64,000 bases of DNA. Origin: Ursus arctos (taxonomy: Eukaryota > Chordata > Mammalia > Carnivora > Ursidae). The translations under genes were made by a program, and so were the position numbers. Under the pieces are notes generated by a model that worked only from the letters and a program-made list of their open reading frames with translations, was not told where the DNA came from and did no database searches. Below are positions 45,736 to 56,717 of the stretch, piece by piece. Each line of letters opens with the position of its first letter. The stretch's first letter is position 1. The DNA is taken from NCBI RefSeq assembly GCF_023065955.2, contig NW_026622874.1, forward strand, positions 84,280,917 to 84,344,916, read 5' to 3'.

Positions 45736-47448
45736 GTGAGCCACGTCCTGGGCCGGCCGAGGCCGTCAGAGGGACGGGGTTGTCAGCACCGGGGCTGGCA
45801 CTCTTGTATGGAACCCTCTTCTCTTTATCTGAAGTCTTCTCAGGGAGGTAGGAGAATATATTTCTGAGCCTGGGAAAATACTTGTAACACCATTTGTCCG
45901 TTTTTAAAATTGACTAGACCCAGCAGTCTTTTCTAAAGCAATCCCCTTTTGCTGAGCCACTCTCTCTTGTCTGAGAGCCAGCGCATTAAATGCAACTTCA
46001 TTTGAAGCAGTTCTCAAATGAAGCAGCTTTTATTTTTGTAATTTCCAATCCTTTGCAGACTGATACTTCTGTAAAGTATAGCAAACCTGACCTTGGAATT
46101 GCCAGAAAAGCAATCACGTTCGTGGGAGCCGTGGCCATGTCCGATTGCTGTCTGCTTACAAACGCTCGCTCTGAGTTTCTGTACTTGTTCTGTCAGAGAC
46201 CAGTGGGAACCTGTGTGGTGACCAGTCTTCCGACCACACTTTGAGTCTCGCTGACTTAAAGGACATATACTTCATGAATCAAGTAGAAACATAGTGACAA
46301 AAGTTACAAAATTTTGCATCCACTTCTGCCCCCTCATGGTTTTTTAGGATTATTTTAAACAAGTTAACTGTGTGCCTGATCCCTGCACACCCCCATTGCC
46401 ATGAGGCAGCACATGTCAGGAAGTGAGCTTTCTTCTTCTTCCTTCTTCTTCTTCTCCTTCCTTCTTTCCTTCCTTCCTTCCTTCCTTCCTTCCTTCCTTC
46501 CTCCCTCCCTCCCTCCCTCCCTCCCTCCCTCCCTTCCTCCCCCTCCTCCTCCCTCCCTCCCTTCCTTCCTCCTCCTCCCTCCCTCCCTCCCTTCCTTCCT
46601 CCTCCTCCTCCCTCCCTCCCTCCCTCCCTCCCTTCCTTCCTCCTCCTCCTCCCTCCCTCCCTCCCTCCCTTCCTCCTCCTCCCTCCCTTCCTCCCTTCCT
46701 TCCTTCCTTCCCCTTCCTTCCTTCCTTCCTTCCTTCCTTCCTTCCTTCCTTCCTTCCTTCCTCCCTCCCTCCCTCCCTCCCTCCCTCCCTTCCTCCTCCT
46801 CCTCCTCCTTCTTCCTTCTTCTTTCTTTCTTTTTTTTTTTTTAAGGCAGGCCTGGCTATGCACAGAACCCATAGGCAAGTTGCTTAACCTCTCTGACCTT
46901 GGCAGGATGTGTGTCAGGACTAGAGCTAGTAAGCACCAAGTGCCCACCATTCTGGCGCTCGGCACAGAGAGGTTCCCGGTGAACGCTGCTGTGAGGACTC
47001 CCTGCGTTGGGGCTTCTTTCGTGGTCCTTTTTCCTGTGTGTAAAGCAGAGAGTTCTAAAACCTATTTAATGACCTGTGTGATGATCTCAGGTGACTGAGT
47101 TACGGTCATAGCAGTGCGAGTCCCAATTGCTGTTCGAGAGCAATTGAAAGCAGTGTGTTTTGTTTTGATGTCGATTGCAGTATGGTTTTGTACACTGGGC
47201 TAAGAATTTCGTTACGTCTTGAAATTTTTAATAACAGACAAATGGTTTGAGTGTTTTGAGTCAAGGGAGCAATTTCCTTTTGGCTTTTGTGGGGGGTTTT
47301 AGCAGTTTGAGTTGGGGATTTTTAATAGAGCCTTCTTTTTGGTTGATTTGCTTTTTGTGGGAGAATGGGTGCTGTCATTTAAATTTTCTCTTTTCTAAAA
47401 ACATTATTTCTTCCCCCGTTCTCTGCTGTGTTTTTTTCCTGTGAGTAG
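45736..47448. other. TNRC6A: TNRC6A intron, 1.7 kb
   Basis: Bounded by gtgagcca and gtgagtag. Dominated by a 0.4 kb polypyrimidine array at 46432-46845. The acceptor follows 'gtttttttcctgtgag', a long T tract. Confidence 0.87.
46432..46845 (+). repeat. Polypyrimidine (CTTC/CCCT/CCT)n array
   Basis: Roughly 410 bases of almost pure C and T in blocks of CTTC, CTCC and CCT units, ending in a T run. The long Pro/Ser/Leu and Gly/Arg/Lys frames across it on both strands are repeat-encoded and not genes. On the sense strand it is transcribed as a U/C-rich intronic stretch. Confidence 0.95.
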
Positions 47449-47670
47449 CCAGAAATAGTGATTCCAAATTGACATGGTCTCCTGGTTCAGTTACAAACAC
47501 CTCTCTGGCTCATGAGCTGTGGAAGGTCCCTTTACCACCTAAAAACATCACTGCTCCGTCCCGCCCACCTCCGGGACTGACTGGTCAGAAGCCACCCTTG
47601 TCTACGTGGGATAACTCTCCCCTTCGTGTAGGTGGAGGATGGGGAAATTCTGACGCCAGGTACACCCCAG
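47449..47670 (+). CDS. TNRC6A: TNRC6A exon (local exon 18): Pro-rich silencing segment
   Basis: Acceptor GTGAGTAG ending 47448, donor CCAG|gtaaga at 47671. It completes Ala and reads [73 protein letters not shown]. Trp residues in LTWSP, HELWKVP and LSTWD belong to the set that contacts CCR4-NOT and PAN3 in the silencing domain of the family. The Pro-rich PPPGL element is also conserved. Confidence 0.97.
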
Positions 47671-49994
47671 GTAAGACAAGCACAGTGCTCGGGATGGCTT
47701 CTTGGGGTTTCTTTGCTGAACAGGAACAAGTACGCACAATTGTCTCACAGGCCTATGCGTTACCCACTACAAAGTAGGATTCAAACTTAGACACGCGTCT
47801 CCCAGCACATTGCCATCTTCTGCAATTTCTAGGTCTTTGTGAGTCTTAAATTTTACTTGAAATTGTTCCTGGTTTACTTAAGAACATGTGAGTGACCAAA
47901 GCCACACAGAGTCAGTAGTCAGGTTAATGGAATGGACGTCATGTCTCTTCCGGAAGTTCCCCAGAGCCCGTCTGGGAACGTCTGCTCACTTCCTGCTCGT
48001 GGCAGGCGCGCAGAGTAGCACCGTGCCGTGGGGAGAGGCTGCGGAAGGTGGGAGCAGCCCGGCTCGGCTTTGAAGAAGGGGTTCTGTTTGGGTGGAAGCT
48101 TGGCCTATATACTTCAGGCGATCCTACCGAGTCTTGTTTCAGCCGGGACGTGTGAGAGCGGAAGGAGGTACTGGTAGTTAACCGTGCGGGGCCGGCAGTC
48201 CCAGGAAAACCGCCCCCATGTCCCCTCCCTCCCTGCTCCTCCTGCACGTGACTGGCCCTGGATTCAGACTGGGGTTGTGTCCCCGCCCTGACACACACAC
48301 AGATTGAACTAGCCGTCTACCAGTTCTACCAGTAAATACGGTCTTGGTCTTCGGTCTCCTTAGTCCCAGAGCTGTAGCTGACTTTCTCATCTCTAGGCTG
48401 AAAATAGTAAAACTTGATAGCGATGTCTGATCTTTAGACAGGTGATTGGCTAAAAGAAAGCTCGGCAGTTTCCTTTGGGGGAAAGTTTTAAGGGAGAGGG
48501 TGTGGAGTTTTAATTCCATGGAGGGATCCAGGCTACTAAATGCTCATGAATGTAGTCGGTGTCCTGTGTGAGTGGCTCTGTCGGGCCCCAGGCACTTCTG
48601 GGTGCCAGCCAAGAGGCCGGCAGTAGTGCGCAGCGGCAGGAGAGAATGCGGTGCTCAGGAGGTTGGTGGGACCGAGTAAGGGCAGCCCAGCAAAGCAGAG
48701 AGGACACGTATGCTAAGGCGAGCAGCCCGGGCAGGCACAAGCGCTCCTTGTTGGAGTTGCTGGAGACTTGGGGGTGGGGTGAGCCAGTGCAGGAGAGATG
48801 AGGGGCAGAGCCGTGTCACAGAGCCATGTCACAGAGCCGTAGTGCTCAGGCGTGCTGACGTGCGGTGAGGGTCCTCGGGTACTCCTAGGAATGACTGGCT
48901 CATGAAGTCGCGCCGCCGGGAGCGCGGGCCCCTGGAGCTGAGCAGGAGGGCCAGTGTCGGAGCTCCTCGGGAGCCAGACAGACACGGAAGTGTCTGGGCG
49001 ATGGCAGGTTGCTCTTTCCGGTTGAAGTCCAGTGGACACACAGCATTACGGTAGTTTCAGAAGTGTGACACAGCGATTGAGCAGGTCTCTCCATGACGCT
49101 GTGCTCGCCACAAGTGTAGCTACCATCTGTCCCCACACATTATTCCAGTACCATCGACTGTATTCCCGACGCTGAACCCTTTCCTCCCTGTGTCTTACCC
49201 ATTCTAGAACTGGAAGCCTGTACCTCCCTCTCCCCTTCCCATTTTGTCAACTCCTCACCCCCTACCCTTGCCCCAGCAACCATCAGTCTGTTCTCTGTAT
49301 TTATAGGTCTGATCTGGCTTTGTTCGTTCGTTTGTTTTATTTTTTTTAATTCATACAAGTGAAATCGTACGGTATTTGCTTTCTCTGTCTGACATATTTC
49401 AGTTAGCATAATACCTTCTAGGTCCATCCGTGTTGTCACATGAGGCAAGATCTCATCGTTTTTTTGTGGCTGAGTAATACTCCATCGTGTATCTGTGCCA
49501 CGTTTTCCTTTCCATATTTGTCTGTTGATGGACACTGATTGCAAGCTTTTCAGTCCCCTTAGAGCTTCACACCCTGTGAGACACGCACGCAGTCAACAGA
49601 CCGTACCTTAGATAATAGCAAATGGAGGCCTTTCCCCAGAGCTACCATTTTGAGATAGTTTTAGCTTTATAAATGAAAAGATGGAAAAAGGATATGCCCT
49701 TTTGTGGCTCCCTAGCCTGCTGTCTGATGAGCTGGGGGCTGTCTGAGCTCACTCTCCCCAGAGGCAGAGCCAATTGCCCCAGGAAGTCATGCCTGGTCAG
49801 AGCTGGTGCGAGTGGCACTCGGAGCCGCGGGGGAAATTACCCCACGTAGACGTGCAGGCGGGTGGGAGGGCAGGGGGGACGCCAGGGGCCCCTGCGTGCC
49901 TCCTGCGCGACTGTCACTTGACTAGGATGTGTTTGTCCTAAGTGTCATTCGGGCCACAGTTGTGGAAAACTGACTTGCCCTGCTTTGTCCTTAG
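47671..49994. other. TNRC6A: TNRC6A intron, 2.3 kb
   Basis: Bounded by gtaagaca and gtccttag. GC-richer than the other introns, with an antisense L1 fragment at 49135-49550. Open frames at 48000-49100 lack splice sites or recognisable similarity. Confidence 0.83.
49135..49550 (-). mobile_element. L1 LINE 3' fragment
   Basis: 'gtggctgagtaatactccat', 'atttgtctgttgatggacac', 'gtctgacatatttcagttag' are antisense L1 3'-end text. Upstream, 'gcaaccatcagtctgttctc' is the matching 3' UTR part. Confidence 0.8.
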
Positions 49995-50065
49995 GTTCCA
50001 GCTGGGGTGAGAGCAGCTCAGGGAGAATAACAAATTGGCTTGTTCTAAAGAACCTTACACCTCAG
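49995..50065 (+). CDS. TNRC6A: TNRC6A exon (local exon 19): start of RRM
   Basis: Acceptor GTCCTTAG ending 49994, donor CAG|gtaaga at 50066. It completes Gly and encodes [19 protein letters not shown] then [14 protein letters not shown] is the first strand (RNP2 position) of the RRM. That RRM is non-canonical in GW182 proteins and is thought to act in protein contacts rather than RNA binding. Ends in phase 0. Confidence 0.97.
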
Positions 50066-50786
50066 GTAAGAATGTCAGGCATCCTGGCCAATAGGCACGC
50101 GCCAGGGAGCACGGGAACAGAGGGTTCCAGTCTTGTTTGAGAGGAGTTTCTACCCAGGCCTACCTAGTGCTACCGAGTAGACGTCAAGGCCGGGCCGAGG
50201 AAGGAACAGGATGATCTCTGGATGCCTCAGGCAGGCTGTGGTCTGACCCAGCTTGTTCACACTATAAACTGTGCACGGAGCTGACCAAAATAGCTTCCTT
50301 GGTCTCGCTGCAGAGACGCTGACTAAGTAGGTCCGGGCGAGGATCGGGGTCTGCACTTTCATGCAGGTGGTCCTTGTACTGCAGTTGAGAAACCCTGGTC
50401 TGCCCTTGTAGATGAGAACATCTCCTTAGGCCCCGGACCACCCCTCCTCTGGAGGCTGGATGTTAAGAGCCCACCCCCTCCTCTCCCAGGGAGCAGTGCC
50501 TTGATGAGTCCTGTCCTCAGGGCAGGGAAGAGAGAAGACATGAAGCCACAACAGGGGCATGGCTAACTAAGGAAGTGGGGATCTGGGGAGTGTCCAGGAG
50601 TCTAGAGGCCACAGAGGTACGGCTCTGGGACCAGTGGAGGTGGGGAGGGGGGCACTGGGCCCCGGCACAGCAGTGAAGAACCTCGGGCAGGAAAGAGAGG
50701 AGCAGAGTCCCAGCCTGGGACGCCCTCGCCGGATGGTCCTCGTGACGGCTTGTCTAATCGGCGGCTCCCCACGCTCTGTCTCCTAG
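50066..50786. other. TNRC6A: TNRC6A intron, 721 bp
   Basis: Bounded by gtaagaat and tctcctag. It contains a MER5A-like half at about 50310-50398 ('gctgactaagtaggtccggg', 'gcagttgagaaaccctgg'). Confidence 0.75.
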
Positions 50787-50926
50787 ATCGATGGCTCAAC
50801 TCTGCGTACTCTGTGCATGCAGCATGGCCCACTGATAACATTCCACCTGAACCTCCCACATGGAAATGCTTTGGTCCGTTACAGTTCAAAAGAAGAGGTA
50901 GTGAAGGCACAAAAGTCTCTGCACAT
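50787..50926 (+). CDS. TNRC6A: TNRC6A exon (local exon 20): RRM core
   Basis: Acceptor TCTCCTAG ending 50786, donor CACAT|gtaagt at 50927. It reads [40 protein letters not shown] and AQKSLH: the first helix, the RNP1-position strand (NALVRYSS) and the second helix of the RRM. The Met codon is split AT|G, so unspliced reading gives ATG-TAA at once. Confidence 0.97.
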
Positions 50927-51369
50927 GTAAGTTGGCCCTCGGGTGCGAGACACCTGGATAATGCCCTTGTGATTGGAAGAGTTCGGGGGTCCCTTGTGTG
51001 TGGAAGCACAGCCGATGACACTGTGTCATCTCCAGGCCAGCGTGTGGGGTCCTGCCGTAAGAGGGCTGCTTCGTAAGGCGGCAACCTCGCTCTGTCTTGG
51101 GTTCCAAGGTCAGTACTCCTAAGAGGAAGCATCGCTCCTCAAAATGGCCGTAGAAAATCTAGAACCTAGACACCACATGTGACAACCACACATGTGGGGT
51201 AGGTTTTGCTCTGGGTCCTGGAGAACCCTGGGCCAGGCGTGTCACCGCCACGCCCCTCGGCCCCGTCCCCCTCGGCTTTTGAGCTGAGGCTGAGTGCTCC
51301 CATCACCTCCAGTCAGACCCTTGAGACACCCTGAGTCTTCACCGCGTCCCCTGTGTCTCTTCCCTCCAG
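50927..51369. other. TNRC6A: TNRC6A intron, 443 bp
   Basis: Last intron, bounded by gtaagttg and tccctccag. GC-rich; no repeat recognised. Confidence 0.85.
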
Positions 51370-51745
51370 GTGTGTATTGGGGAACACTACTATTCTTGCT
51401 GAGTTTGCCAGTGAAGAGGAGATCAGCCGTTTCTTTGCACAAAGTCAGTCTCTGACCCCTTCTCCCGGCTGGCAGTCTCTCGGGTCCAGCCAGAGCCGGC
51501 TGGGCTCCCTCGACTGTTCCCACTCGTTCTCCAGCCGGACCGATCTCAATCACTGGAATGGTGCTGGGCTGTCGGGAACTAACTGTGGAGACCTTCACGG
51601 CACTTCACTCTGGGGGACCCCACATTATTCCACAAGCCTGTGGGGTCCTCCCAGCAGCAGCGACCCCCGGGGAATTAGCAGCCCATCCCCCATTAATGCT
51701 TTTCTTTCTGTTGACCACCTGGGTGGGGGTGGAGAGTCCATGTAA
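51370..51745 (+). CDS. TNRC6A: TNRC6A last coding exon (local exon 21): end of RRM and Trp-containing C-terminus
   Basis: Acceptor CCCTCCAG ending 51369; the G completes Met. It reads [20 protein letters not shown] and FFAQSQSL, finishing the RRM, and then [35 protein letters not shown] and the terminal [12 protein letters not shown] before TAA at 51743-51745. The four Trp of the tail belong to the C-terminal silencing segment that helps bind CCR4-NOT. The 124 residues match human TNRC6A closely. Confidence 0.97.
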
Positions 51746-52251
51746 CGTGTAGATGTAGACTCACGAACTGTGACCTCAAGAAGCGAAAGAAAGGAGCACT
51801 AAGTTGGGCTCGCCGCCTGCAGCCAGGGGCCACCTGTGGGAACAGCTCTTCTCTGCACATTTTCCACTTTGTTTTCCCTGAAACATATCAGTTTGAATAC
51901 TTGAATCATGCAGGCCAATATTATAATGTGAAAAGGTATCTATCTATTTACACTCCCAAATAGCGCCATACATGCTAAACCGTATAGAATGAGCTCACTT
52001 GTGTATATTCATCATGTTTAGCCTTTGGGTTCTTTTTTTTTTCCTCCCCACCCCTTCCCCCCTTCCCTTCCCTGTTTCCCTCCCCATCCCTCTCCCCTTG
52101 TTTTCCTTTTTTTTTTCTCTCTCTTTTTTTTTTCTTCCTTTTTTTGCAAAACCATTTTTTTGGGCTGATAATGTATGAGCTTTTAACTTTGCACTGAATG
52201 ATGTTCTCTCGTCTAATCGGCAATATGGGGGGGCAGCTGTTCCAGTGTAAA

Positions 52252-52258
52252 TGTTTAC
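52252..52258 (+). promoter_or_regulatory. TNRC6A: miR-30 family seed match 1
   Basis: TGTTTAC, complementary to miR-30 positions 2-8, 507 bases after the stop codon. Followed by T, hence a 7-mer site. Confidence 0.6.
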
Positions 52259-52542
52259 TCAAGGATGTTCTTAAAGGTGTGCGCTCTCTACTATGCCTTG
52301 ATGTTTGCCTACCTTACTGTGGTGTCGTGGAGTTTAAAAGACCGAGTTCTGATGCTGACTTAGGACTATAAATGAAAGTATTGCACCAGTGTTTTCATGT
52401 TCTAAAACTAAAGAATTTCGCTCTGCAGTTTGAAAAACTGTGGCCACAGCTGTGACTTGCAGCCCCCCTGCCACCCAGGACGGGCCCTGCACTTTGAATA
52501 GGCTTTCCATTTTGTTTTGAAGGTTCCCACGGTGAACCTTCT

Positions 52543-52550
52543 TGTTTACA
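52543..52550 (+). promoter_or_regulatory. TNRC6A: miR-30 family seed match 2 (8-mer)
   Basis: TGTTTACA, the 8-mer form of the miR-30 site. Confidence 0.65.
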
Positions 52551-52582
52551 GATTTTTTTGTTTGTTTTTTGAGAAAAAAAAA

Positions 52583-52589
52583 TGTTTAC
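52583..52589 (+). promoter_or_regulatory. TNRC6A: miR-30 family seed match 3
   Basis: TGTTTAC followed by T. It lies 40 nt from site 2, close enough for cooperative Argonaute binding. Confidence 0.6.
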
Positions 52590-53399
52590 TCTTCCATCAT
52601 TTAAAAAAAATTTAAAAGACAAAAAAAAAAAAAAAACAATGGAGGATGATTTACAAGATGCTTTCTATCTCTGGGAAAAAGGAGCAGCATTTGGCCATGT
52701 TCTTTTGTTTTCTATTCCTGTCCTAAATCCAAGAGCATGGTTCTCAGGAAAACCAGTTCCCCAGTTAGGAAAAAAAAAAAATTTTAAAAATAAAAAAATA
52801 AAAAAAAAATCTCCTTGTAGTTTCTTATAGGAAAAAACAAAACCCCAACTTTTAGCACTGATACTACGTATTGCTCTGTTAAAGAATTTTCTCTGCCAAA
52901 AAAAAAAAAAAAGAAAAAGAAAAAAACAACAAAAAAAAACGCTTAAAGCTGGAGTTGACATTCTGCTTTCAGATGCTGTCTTTTTAATAGTGAGTGATGA
53001 TGGTTTGCTAATAATCAATAGGTGATAATTTTTTGTAACCCCATCAAGTGGCTCTCTCTGTTTCTGCTCTCCTGTGACTGTGTTAACGTTGAACTGTGTA
53101 CCTTAAAGCCGAAATCAGTAACTATGCATACTGTAGCCAAGGTATTGGGCTTACAGAATTGTTCGTTGTATAAAGAAAATTTTAAATGTTGTTGGAAACT
53201 AACGAGTTACACCATTTTTAAACTTACTTTCTCCTCGCCCCCTTTTTTTGCCCACAAATGGTATTATAATGCTTGCTTAGTCAAAGAAGACGGGCCAAAC
53301 AAGGGTAAACATTTTAACAGCGCCGAATTTGCCATCATTTCATTGCCTTGATCTAACTGTTTGTGTCCTAAGATGCAGAAGAAGTCAGTGGCTTTTAAC

Positions 53400-53407
53400 T
53401 GTTTACA
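53400..53407 (+). promoter_or_regulatory. TNRC6A: miR-30 family seed match 4 (8-mer)
   Basis: TGTTTACA in an AT-rich setting about 70 nt before the proximal poly(A) signal, so retained by both mRNA forms only if cleavage is downstream of it. Confidence 0.65.
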
Positions 53408-53471
53408 AATAGAATGTGATTGTAAAATGTACAGTTTGGTTGTGTTTGAATTATGAAATCCCTCCCGATAT

Positions 53472-53477
53472 AATAAA
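53472..53477 (+). terminator. TNRC6A: Proximal poly(A) signal AATAAA
   Basis: AATAAA in ATATAATAAACCATGA, followed within 45 nt by the T-rich 'gtctcttttttgtg'. It would give a 3' UTR of about 1.75 kb. Confidence 0.65.
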
Positions 53478-54236
53478 CCATGACTTTTTGGCTGCTCAAC
53501 ATTAATTGTCTCTTTTTTGTGAATTTCTTTGTACGCTCTTTTTTACAATGAACGTTTCAACGTTGCTGTATATGAGGGTCCTCATAGAGCAACCGAGTAC
53601 AAATCTAAGCAAATATTTGAACATTCTATCCGAACTTCTCCACAATTTCACCCTGAAATAATGTGAGAACAATGGGAAACTGTAGCTTGCTCCTTCCTGC
53701 CCGCTCTGAGCGTCTTTGGGATCTTGTTGCTCAAAGCTCGCCTGTGACTTCATCTGCCCCACCATTTGTGCCCATCTCAAGCCTCAGCAAGAGACCATTT
53801 GGAACATGAAGCTTAATGACTTGCCAGTGTTCTAGTGTTAAACTCTCATACCTCTGTTACAAAATGAGAAATGCCACAACCTGGACTGGCCTTTTCCTTC
53901 CCCTTCACGGCCCTCCCTCCTGACCACGGGAGTTCTGGGGCAAAACCTGTGTGTGTATCCCAGTGTATGACTTCAAATCCTGCTCCGGCTTGCCAGGTGT
54001 GAGCTCATGTTGGACACCTTCCTATAAGCAAATGTTGTTCAATGCATTCAATGTATATTGACTTCCATACTGGTTTTTCCAAAAACCAAAGGTAGCTTTG
54101 AAAAACCACGTTTGGAAATGTTTGGAACGTTAAGCTGATTGACCTTTTGGGGCTTTGAGTAGTATATAATTGAATTCATAACTGCGTTAATTGTATTGTT
54201 AAAGTGTTTGGGAGTTTTTTGCGCTTGTTATGTGGA

Positions 54237-54242
54237 AATAAA
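54237..54242 (+). terminator. TNRC6A: Distal poly(A) signal AATAAA
   Basis: AATAAA in GTGGAAATAAAGTGTTTG, then a G/T-rich element 'gtggttttgatttttgcc' 25-45 nt on. This looks like the main end of the gene, about 2.5 kb after the stop. Confidence 0.8.
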
Positions 54243-55240
54243 GTGTTTGATTTAAAAAATTAAAAAGTGGTTTTGATTTTTGCCTCGTCCTTAAATCCTT
54301 ACAACTCTGTTCCCTAAGTGGCCGTGGGACTCCTAAGTCCACCGTAACCTCTCTCAGCTGCTCGGGCCGTTATTCTGACCTCCACGTTCACGTGGCCACA
54401 TGGCCTCGAGTCGCTGACCGCCTGCGGGAGGCGGTCTAGACGTTTTCTACGTCGGGTCATGCATTATTCCCAAGTACAGCTCACAACAGCCACGCGGCTC
54501 CCGCACCCCCGGATGCGTGCTGGGCTTGGCATTGCTGCCGGGCTCGGCTTACCCGCGTGTGCTGTCCCCAGCACGAGCAGGCACTTCTGTCCCACCTCTG
54601 TCCCACCCCCACCGTGGCCGCTTGCTACAGGATCGGGCACTGGGCCAGGCCACTGGGGTGAGCCACGTGCTCAGATGGGTGGTAGATGCTGGGTAAATCC
54701 TGGAAGGAATGACAGCTGGTCCCCTGTTGACATTTGAAAACCAAACATCGCGATAGTGCCACTTGTTGAACTGGGTGCACCAGGGAAAGTCAAGGTGAAG
54801 TTACTGATGGCGGGGGGGTGGGGAGGGTCAAATCCAGATTAAAGGGCATGGAGAGAACAGCGTGAAGATGGGTGGGGGTCAAGGGGCAGATGTTTGGATC
54901 AACAACAAATGGAGGTCGCACTGAGCAAGTTGGCTCGCTGTTGGGTTAAATTAGACCATTTCCGAGCATTGGAGAGTCAGTCTTCCCCCTTCGCCGAAGC
55001 TTACGTCATTTCCTGCGGAGCCTTTGATGCCAGATGCAGGCAGTGGGGTCACTGGGCCAGAGCCAGAATCCCAGTGAGCTTTGGGGGTCCCTCCAGCCAG
55101 CCAGCCCTGGGCCCCGCTGGCTTCCTGCCCATCCTCCAGCGTTTCTGACCCTTGCCGCCTTGTCAACTTTGGTTGCCCTGTCGGTGAGGGCTGGCTGCTC
55201 CTCTCCTGGCCGTTCACACGCCTCACAAGGGGCCTGGAGA

Positions 55241-55272
55241 CCTCCTCCTCCTCCTCCTCCTCCTCCTCCTCC
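55241..55272 (+). repeat. (CTC)n trinucleotide microsatellite
   Basis: About ten CTC units ending in CGG; explains poly-Ser, poly-Pro and poly-Arg frames here. Confidence 0.95.
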
Positions 55273-55775
55273 GGTCACAGCCTTCCGAGCAGCCCCTTCC
55301 GGCCCCCTCCCCCCCACCGTGCAAGACTTGCTGAGGAAAACAGAATTGGTCCATATTCAGGTGTGGGAGAGACACAGTTTCCCCAGTGGTGCAAGGACCA
55401 GCCCAAGTTCCTGCTCTGGAGCTCCAAGGGGCCAAGTGTAGGGGTGGGGGGGTGGTGTAGGAACCTGGGGAGGGAAACGGGGACTGAGTCATCCTGCTGT
55501 CCTAGAAAGGCAGCCAGCTGGGTGGTGTGTGCGAATGGTGGTTGGGGAAAGAGGCTGAGCCAGAGAGGGGCTTGCAGCGAGAGCCCGACAGACCCTGGCA
55601 GAGTACAGGCCTGGTGAGCACGGCCAGGTGAGGGGAGTGCAAGCTGCCCAGAGGAGCCAGACCTGGAAGAGCAGGGAACGGGGTTTCTGGAAACCAGAAG
55701 CGGAGGGAGGGTACACAGGAAGTTCCAAATCCAGATTGAGAGTGGAGTTTCAGAATAAACAAGATGGAATCTGGG

Positions 55776-56170
55776 ATGGTTAATTTTGTGTGTCAGCCTG
55801 GCCAGGCCACGGCCAAGTACTGTTCTGGAAGTTTCTGTGGGGGTGTTTTTGGATGAGATTGACATTTAAATCAGTGGACTTTGAGTAGGGCAGATTGTCC
55901 TCCATGTGGGTGGGCCTCATCCAATCAGTTGAAGGCCTGACTAGAACAAAAAAGGCTGCCCTCCCCTGAGCAAGAGGGAAGTGCGGGCAGTAGACAGGCT
56001 TTGGACTTGAACTGCACCACCTTCCTGGAGCTCCTGCGCCTGGACTACCCAGCAGGTTCTGAACTTGCCAGTCTTTGTAATCATGTGAGCCAATACCTTC
56101 AAATAGATCTCTTTCTCTCTCTATGTACATATTCTGTTGTTTCTGATTTTGTGGAGAACCTTGACAAATG
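55776..56170 (+). mobile_element. Interspersed repeat of unassigned family
   Basis: 'gggatggttaattttgtgtg', 'gtgggtgggcctcatccaat', 'cagttgaaggcctgactaga' and 'gtggagaaccttgac' are those of a common mammalian element I recall without its name. It looks nearly complete. Confidence 0.6.
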
Positions 56171-56377
56171 AATCCCAGAGTGAGACTGTTCTCATAACAG
56201 AAAGCCGCTGAGCGTGTGGACACCGGGTCGGTAACCACTTCTGAATCCCTGCATGTAGAGTCGTGAGGAAAACAGTACTTAGCAAAACGGAAACTATTTC
56301 AAGTGGGCTGTGGCTTCTGGAAAAGATGGATTGTGTTTTTGTCTTTATTGTTCTGTCCCCACTCCAAGAGCATTTAC

Positions 56378-56581
56378 TTCTTTTTTTTTTTTTTAAGATG
56401 TATTTATTTTAGAGAGAGAGAGCACATGAGCGGGAGGGGTGGACGGAGGAGAGACAATCTCAAGGAGACTCCACACAGAGCGCAGAGCCTGACACGGGGC
56501 TCCATCTCACGACCCTGAGATCATGACCTGAGGTGAAACCAAGACTCAGGCACTTAACCAACTGCACCATCCAGATGACCC
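56378..56581 (-). mobile_element. CAN-SINE (SINEC), older
   Basis: Antisense: 'aagatgtatttattttagag', 'gagcctgacacggggctcca', 'gcaccatccagatgaccc'. The short duplication tacttct flanks it. Confidence 0.87.
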
Positions 56582-56596
56582 TACTTCTCCATTTAA

Positions 56597-56700
56597 AAAA
56601 ATTTTTTTATTTTTAAGTCATCTCTATACCCAGTGTGGGGCTCGAACCACAACCCCGAGATCGAGTTGCACGCTCCACCAACTGAGCCAGCCGGACGCCC
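56597..56700 (-). mobile_element. Short tRNA-derived SINEC variant
   Basis: Antisense: 'cccagtgtggggctcgaacc', 'ccccgagatcgagttgcacg', 'gagccagccggacgccccc'. It lies in the same orientation as the SINE just upstream. Confidence 0.85.
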
Positions 56701-56717
56701 CCACTTCCCCTTTGGTA

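Larger units (their letters stand above)
51746..54260 (+). other. TNRC6A: TNRC6A 3' UTR, about 2.5 kb
   Basis: Sequence from the stop codon to just past the second AATAAA. It is SINE-free, in contrast to the introns, in keeping with a constrained 3' UTR. It carries T/C-rich (52031-52150) and A-rich (52566-52940) tracts, four miR-30 seed matches and single matches to the seeds of miR-19 (TTTGCAC, 52188-52194), miR-17 (GCACTTT, 52489-52495) and miR-9 (ACCAAAG, 54085-54091). The exact cleavage site is not visible from sequence. Confidence 0.88.

Noticed and set aside
46279..46965. 228-residue Gly/Arg/Lys frame and the Pro/Leu/Ser frames opposite
   Set aside because: Products of the polypyrimidine/polypurine array; no unique sequence beyond the repeat.
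48000..49100. Overlapping 60-120 residue frames in a GC-rich intron segment
   Set aside because: Open by base composition; no homology or conserved splice pattern.
54340..54620. Possible CpG island or promoter of a downstream gene
   Set aside because: CpG frequency is only moderately raised and no core promoter elements or first exon were seen.
55034..55865. Frames of 135-196 residues after TNRC6A
   Set aside because: Driven by GC content, the CTC repeat and an interspersed element; no recognisable domain.
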